Of a stretch of 12,155 nucleotides of DNA, positions 9,706 to 12,155 are shown in pieces. The notes beneath the pieces were generated by a model, which saw only the letters and a list, made by a program, of their open reading frames with translations, was not told where the DNA came from and ran no database searches. The DNA lies in NCBI GenBank assembly GCA_945870465.1, contig CAMBSS010000128.1, positions 1 through 12,155 on the forward strand, given 5' to 3'. A program made the translations under genes and the position numbers. Each line of letters opens with the position of its first letter. Position 1 is the first letter of the stretch. The stretch comes from Bordetella parapertussis. GTDB lineage: Bacteria; Pseudomonadota; Gammaproteobacteria; Burkholderiales; SG8-41.

Positions 9706-9751
9706 GCTGAATACCAACGTCATTGCGGCTTTCGCGTTACAGTAGTGCTGG

Positions 9752-9769
9752 TTCCAGCGTGCGCTGGAA
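9752..9769. repeat. REP-like palindrome between the PhyH gene and mpl
   Basis: TTCCAGC (9752-9758) and GCTGGAA (9763-9769) form a 7-bp stem with loop GTGC; the outer bases run on into ATGAC. This resembles the widespread GTCATTCC-type extragenic palindromes of proteobacteria, but the left GTCA arm is degraded. There is no T-run, so it is not a standard terminator. The rest of 9706-9803 shows no gene and no clear promoter. Confidence 0.5.
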
Positions 9770-9803
9770 TGACCTCGTGATCTCAGTGGCTGACCGGCGT
9801 TAA

Positions 9804-11171
9804 ATGAAAATTCACATACTCGGCATCTGCGGCACTTTCATGGGCGGCATCGCGGCGATCGCGCAGGCCGCGGGCCATACCGTGACCGGCTGCGACGCCA
9901 ATGTGTATCCGCCGATGAGCACCCAGCTCGAGGCGCAGGGCATCAAGCTGATCGAAGGTTTCGGCACCAGCCAGTTGAGCCTGAACCCCGACGTGTTCGT
10001 GATCGGCAACGTGGTCGCGCGTGGCAATCCGCTGATGGAGGAAATTCTCAACCGCGGCCTGCCCTACATCTCGGGCCCGCAATGGCTTGCCGAAAACGTG
10101 CTGCGCGGGCGCTGGGTGCTGGCAGTGGCCGGCACTCACGGCAAGACCACGACGACGGCGATGCTGGCGTGGATGCTCGAGCACGCCGGGCTCAAGCCGG
10201 GTTTCCTGATTGGCGGCGTGCCTGAGAATTTCCGGGTATCAGCCCGCATCGGCGACGAACCGTTTTTCGTCATCGAAGCCGACGAATACGACACCGCGTT
10301 TTTCGACAAGCGCTCGAAGTTCGTGCATTACTCGCCGCGCACCGCAATACTCAACAATCTCGAATTTGACCACGCCGATATCTTTCCCGACCTCGCGGCG
10401 ATCGAGAACCAGTTTCACCACCTGGTGCGCACCGTGCCGGGCAACGGCCTCATCGTGGCCAATGGCGCCGACGCGAATCTCACCCGCGTCCTCGCCCGCG
10501 GCTGCTGGACGCCGGTCGCGCGTTTCGCCGGCGCCGATGGCTGGCAGGCGGGCGCGCAGTCGGCGGACGGCCGGTTCACAGTGAGCTACAACGGCCAGCC
10601 GCAGGGCGAGGTGCAATGGGATTTGCTCGGCGTGCACAATCAACAGAACGCGTTGGCGGCCATCGCCGCGGCGCGCCACGCCGGGGTCGCGCCCGCGGTC
10701 GCAATCGAAGCGCTCGCCGATTTTGAAAACGTGAAGCGCCGGCTCGAACTGCGCGGCACGGTCAACGGCGTCACGGTCTACGATGATTTTGCGCACCATC
10801 CGACTGCGATCAAAACGACGCTAGCGGGGCTGCGCGGAAAAACGTCGCAGTTGTCGCATCCGACGCGCATATTCGCGGTGCTCGAACCGCGTTCCAACAC
10901 CATGAAGCTGGGCGTGATGAAAGACGCGCTGGCGGGGAGCCTCGCGGATGCCGACCGCGTGTTCTGCTACGGCAAGGACCTCGGCTGGGACCCGGCTGCG
11001 GCCATGGCTCCGCTGGGCACGAAGGCGGAGATTCACGGCGACATCGGCAAACTTGTCGCGGCGATTGCGGCGGCGGCGAAAGCCGGCGACCATGTGCTGG
11101 TCATGAGCAACGGCGGCTTCGGCGGCATCCACGACAAACTGCTCGAGCAATTGAAAGCGCCGCATGGCTGA
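9804..11171 (+). CDS. mpl: UDP-N-acetylmuramate:L-alanyl-gamma-D-glutamyl-meso-diaminopimelate ligase
   Basis: Mpl attaches recycled murein tripeptide to UDP-MurNAc in the cytoplasm, using ATP, so that cell-wall peptides re-enter peptidoglycan synthesis. The 455-residue product has the three Mur-ligase domains. The N-terminal UDP-binding fold begins MKIHILGICGTFMGG. The central ATPase has the P-loop AGTHGKTTTTA (109-119), EADEYDTAFFDKRSKF (158-173) and NNLEFDHADIF (184-194), followed by GVHNQQNALAA (276-286). The C-terminal domain has DDFAHHPTAI (327-336), LEPRSNTMK (360-368) and MSNGGFGGIH (434-443). The FFDKRSKF and SNGGFGG segments distinguish Mpl from MurC. Length is normal for Mpl. The last 8 bases overlap the start of the next gene, indicating co-translation. 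Confidence 0.96.
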   Translation: MKIHILGICGTFMGGIAAIAQAAGHTVTGCDANVYPPMSTQLEAQGIKLIEGFGTSQLSLNPDVFVIGNVVARGNPLMEEILNRGLPYISGPQWLAENVLRGRWVLAVAGTHGKTTTTAMLAWMLEHAGLKPGFLIGGVPENFRVSARIGDEPFFVIEADEYDTAFFDKRSKFVHYSPRTAILNNLEFDHADIFPDLAAIENQFHHLVRTVPGNGLIVANGADANLTRVLARGCWTPVARFAGADGWQAGAQSADGRFTVSYNGQPQGEVQWDLLGVHNQQNALAAIAAARHAGVAPAVAIEALADFENVKRRLELRGTVNGVTVYDDFAHHPTAIKTTLAGLRGKTSQLSHPTRIFAVLEPRSNTMKLGVMKDALAGSLADADRVFCYGKDLGWDPAAAMAPLGTKAEIHGDIGKLVAAIAAAAKAGDHVLVMSNGGFGGIHDKLLEQLKAPHG

Positions 11172-12155
11172 CACGCTGCATGACCTCGCGCTCATCATCC
11201 GCTCGCGCTTTCCGATCGTGCAGGTCGAGACGCGCGAGGAGACGCGCATCATGAAGCTGCTTGAACGCGTCACCAATCTCGAGAACTGGCCGCTCTTTGT
11301 GTGGTCGATAGCCGACGGGCTGAAGCGCGTTCCGCGCGCCGATACGATGACCCAGACCTATGAGTTCCAGGACGTGCTGCGTCACATCGACAAAACGCCG
11401 CAGAATGGCGTGTATACACTGCTCGATGCGCAGCCGTATTTTGAAAATCCGGTCAACGTGCGCCTGATCAAGGAGATCGCGCAGGAGTACTACAAGACCG
11501 CGCGCACCATGATCTTCGTCGGCGCCAAGCTCGATCTGCCGGATGAGCTGTCGCGCATGAGCGCGCGCTTCTGCCTGCCGCTGCCGGATGTCGCGCGGGT
11601 GCGCGAAATCTTCAAGGAGGAGGCGCAGCAGTGGCAGCGCCAGGACGGCGGTTCGCTGAAAGGTGATCAGAACGCGGTCGAACTGATAGTGCAGCATCTT
11701 GCCGGCATGTGCGAGGAAGACGCGCGCCGCCTCATACGCGAGTCAATACGCGACGACGGGATAATCAGTCTCGAAGACGCGCAGCGCGTGTTGAAATTCA
11801 AGCGCGACGCGTTGGGGCAGGGCGGCTTGCTCGAGTTCGAAATGGACACCGGCAACTTCAGCGACATCGGCGGCTTGGGCGGCCTCAAGCGCTGGCTCGA
11901 GCAGCGCCGCGTGGCCTTCAGCGGCGATGCGGCCAAGCTGGGCGTCGACCCTCCCAAGGGCGTGCTGCTGCTGGGAGTGCAGGGCGCCGGCAAGAGCATG
12001 GCGGCCAAAGCCATCGCCGGTTCGTGGAACGTGCCGCTGATGCGGCTCGACTTCGGCGTGCTCTACAACAAGTTTCAGGGCGAGTCCGAGCGCAACCTGC
12101 GCGAGGCGCTGAAGCAGGCCGAAGCGATGGCGCCGTGCGTGCTGTGGATAGACGA
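11164..12155 (+). CDS. Ycf46-like AAA+ ATPase, 3' end outside the window
   Basis: The open frame starts at ATG 11164, inside the 3' end of mpl, and is still open at the right edge (about 330 residues visible). The N-terminal part (1-215: RSRFPIVQVETREETRIMKL, FVWSIADGL, LLDAQPYF) matches the degenerate first half of Ycf46-type ATPases. The AAA+ module begins near 232 (FSDIGGLGGLKRWLEQR). The Walker A is GVQGAGKS (271-278), the pore-loop region is YNKFQGESERNLREAL (301-316), and the Walker B is CVLWIDE, which is where the sequence ends. Typical relatives are about 500 residues, so roughly a third is missing. Ycf46 has been linked to photosynthesis and CO2 responses in cyanobacteria, but its role in proteobacteria is unclear. 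Alternative: another FtsH/CDC48-like AAA ATPase. Confidence 0.85.
   Translation, partial: MADTLHDLALIIRSRFPIVQVETREETRIMKLLERVTNLENWPLFVWSIADGLKRVPRADTMTQTYEFQDVLRHIDKTPQNGVYTLLDAQPYFENPVNVRLIKEIAQEYYKTARTMIFVGAKLDLPDELSRMSARFCLPLPDVARVREIFKEEAQQWQRQDGGSLKGDQNAVELIVQHLAGMCEEDARRLIRESIRDDGIISLEDAQRVLKFKRDALGQGGLLEFEMDTGNFSDIGGLGGLKRWLEQRRVAFSGDAAKLGVDPPKGVLLLGVQGAGKSMAAKAIAGSWNVPLMRLDFGVLYNKFQGESERNLREALKQAEAMAPCVLWID

Overview
The window is a high-GC proteobacterial chromosomal segment. Protein features point to a betaproteobacterium: the TrpD HGGR-type PRPP-loop sequence, a 208-aa Coq7 whose iron ligands fall at family-typical positions, the trpG-trpD-trpC order, and an Mpl followed by a Ycf46-like ATPase. 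The taxonomic call is from recalled family resemblance only; no database was searched. All convincing genes are on the + strand. The large minus-strand open frames are antisense shadows of GC-rich genes.

Layout. (1) 1-158: C-terminal end of a gene resembling a TrkA-type, NAD-domain potassium channel/transport protein. (2) 177-551: a metallo-beta-lactamase-fold hydrolase that keeps its HxHxDH metal motif but is cut off after about 120 residues. (3) 552-783: a non-coding junction with GGGTATC direct repeats, where a trpE gene might have been expected. (4) 784-4753: a tight cluster of trpG, trpD, an FkbM-family methyltransferase, trpC and coq7. (5) 4754-5203: a 450-base intergenic region with a good sigma70-type promoter, a 266-bp inverted-repeat element with a candidate 4-bp target duplication (MITE-like), and a structured leader ending in an intrinsic terminator just before metH. 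(6) 5204-9705: full-length cobalamin-dependent metH followed closely by a PhyH-family dioxygenase. (7) 9804-12155: mpl (murein peptide recycling ligase), overlapped by the start of a Ycf46-like AAA+ ATPase that runs off the window.

How the genes work together. TrpG supplies ammonia for anthranilate synthesis. TrpD and TrpC carry anthranilate to indole-3-glycerol phosphate. The FkbM-type methyltransferase between trpD and trpC has no known role in this pathway. Coq7 acts in ubiquinone biosynthesis. MetH regenerates methionine from homocysteine using methyl-tetrahydrofolate and B12. Mpl recycles cell-wall tripeptide.

The most unusual region is the metH leader. A MITE-like element, whose whole sequence folds into a three-way junction and whose ends carry integron attC-like heptamers, appears to sit about a dozen bases downstream of the likely metH transcription start. 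Beyond it lies an attenuator-like structure, with a terminator abutting the metH start codon and a 10-bp pairing between the terminator loop and upstream leader sequence. The second notable region is the rearranged-looking junction upstream of trpG.
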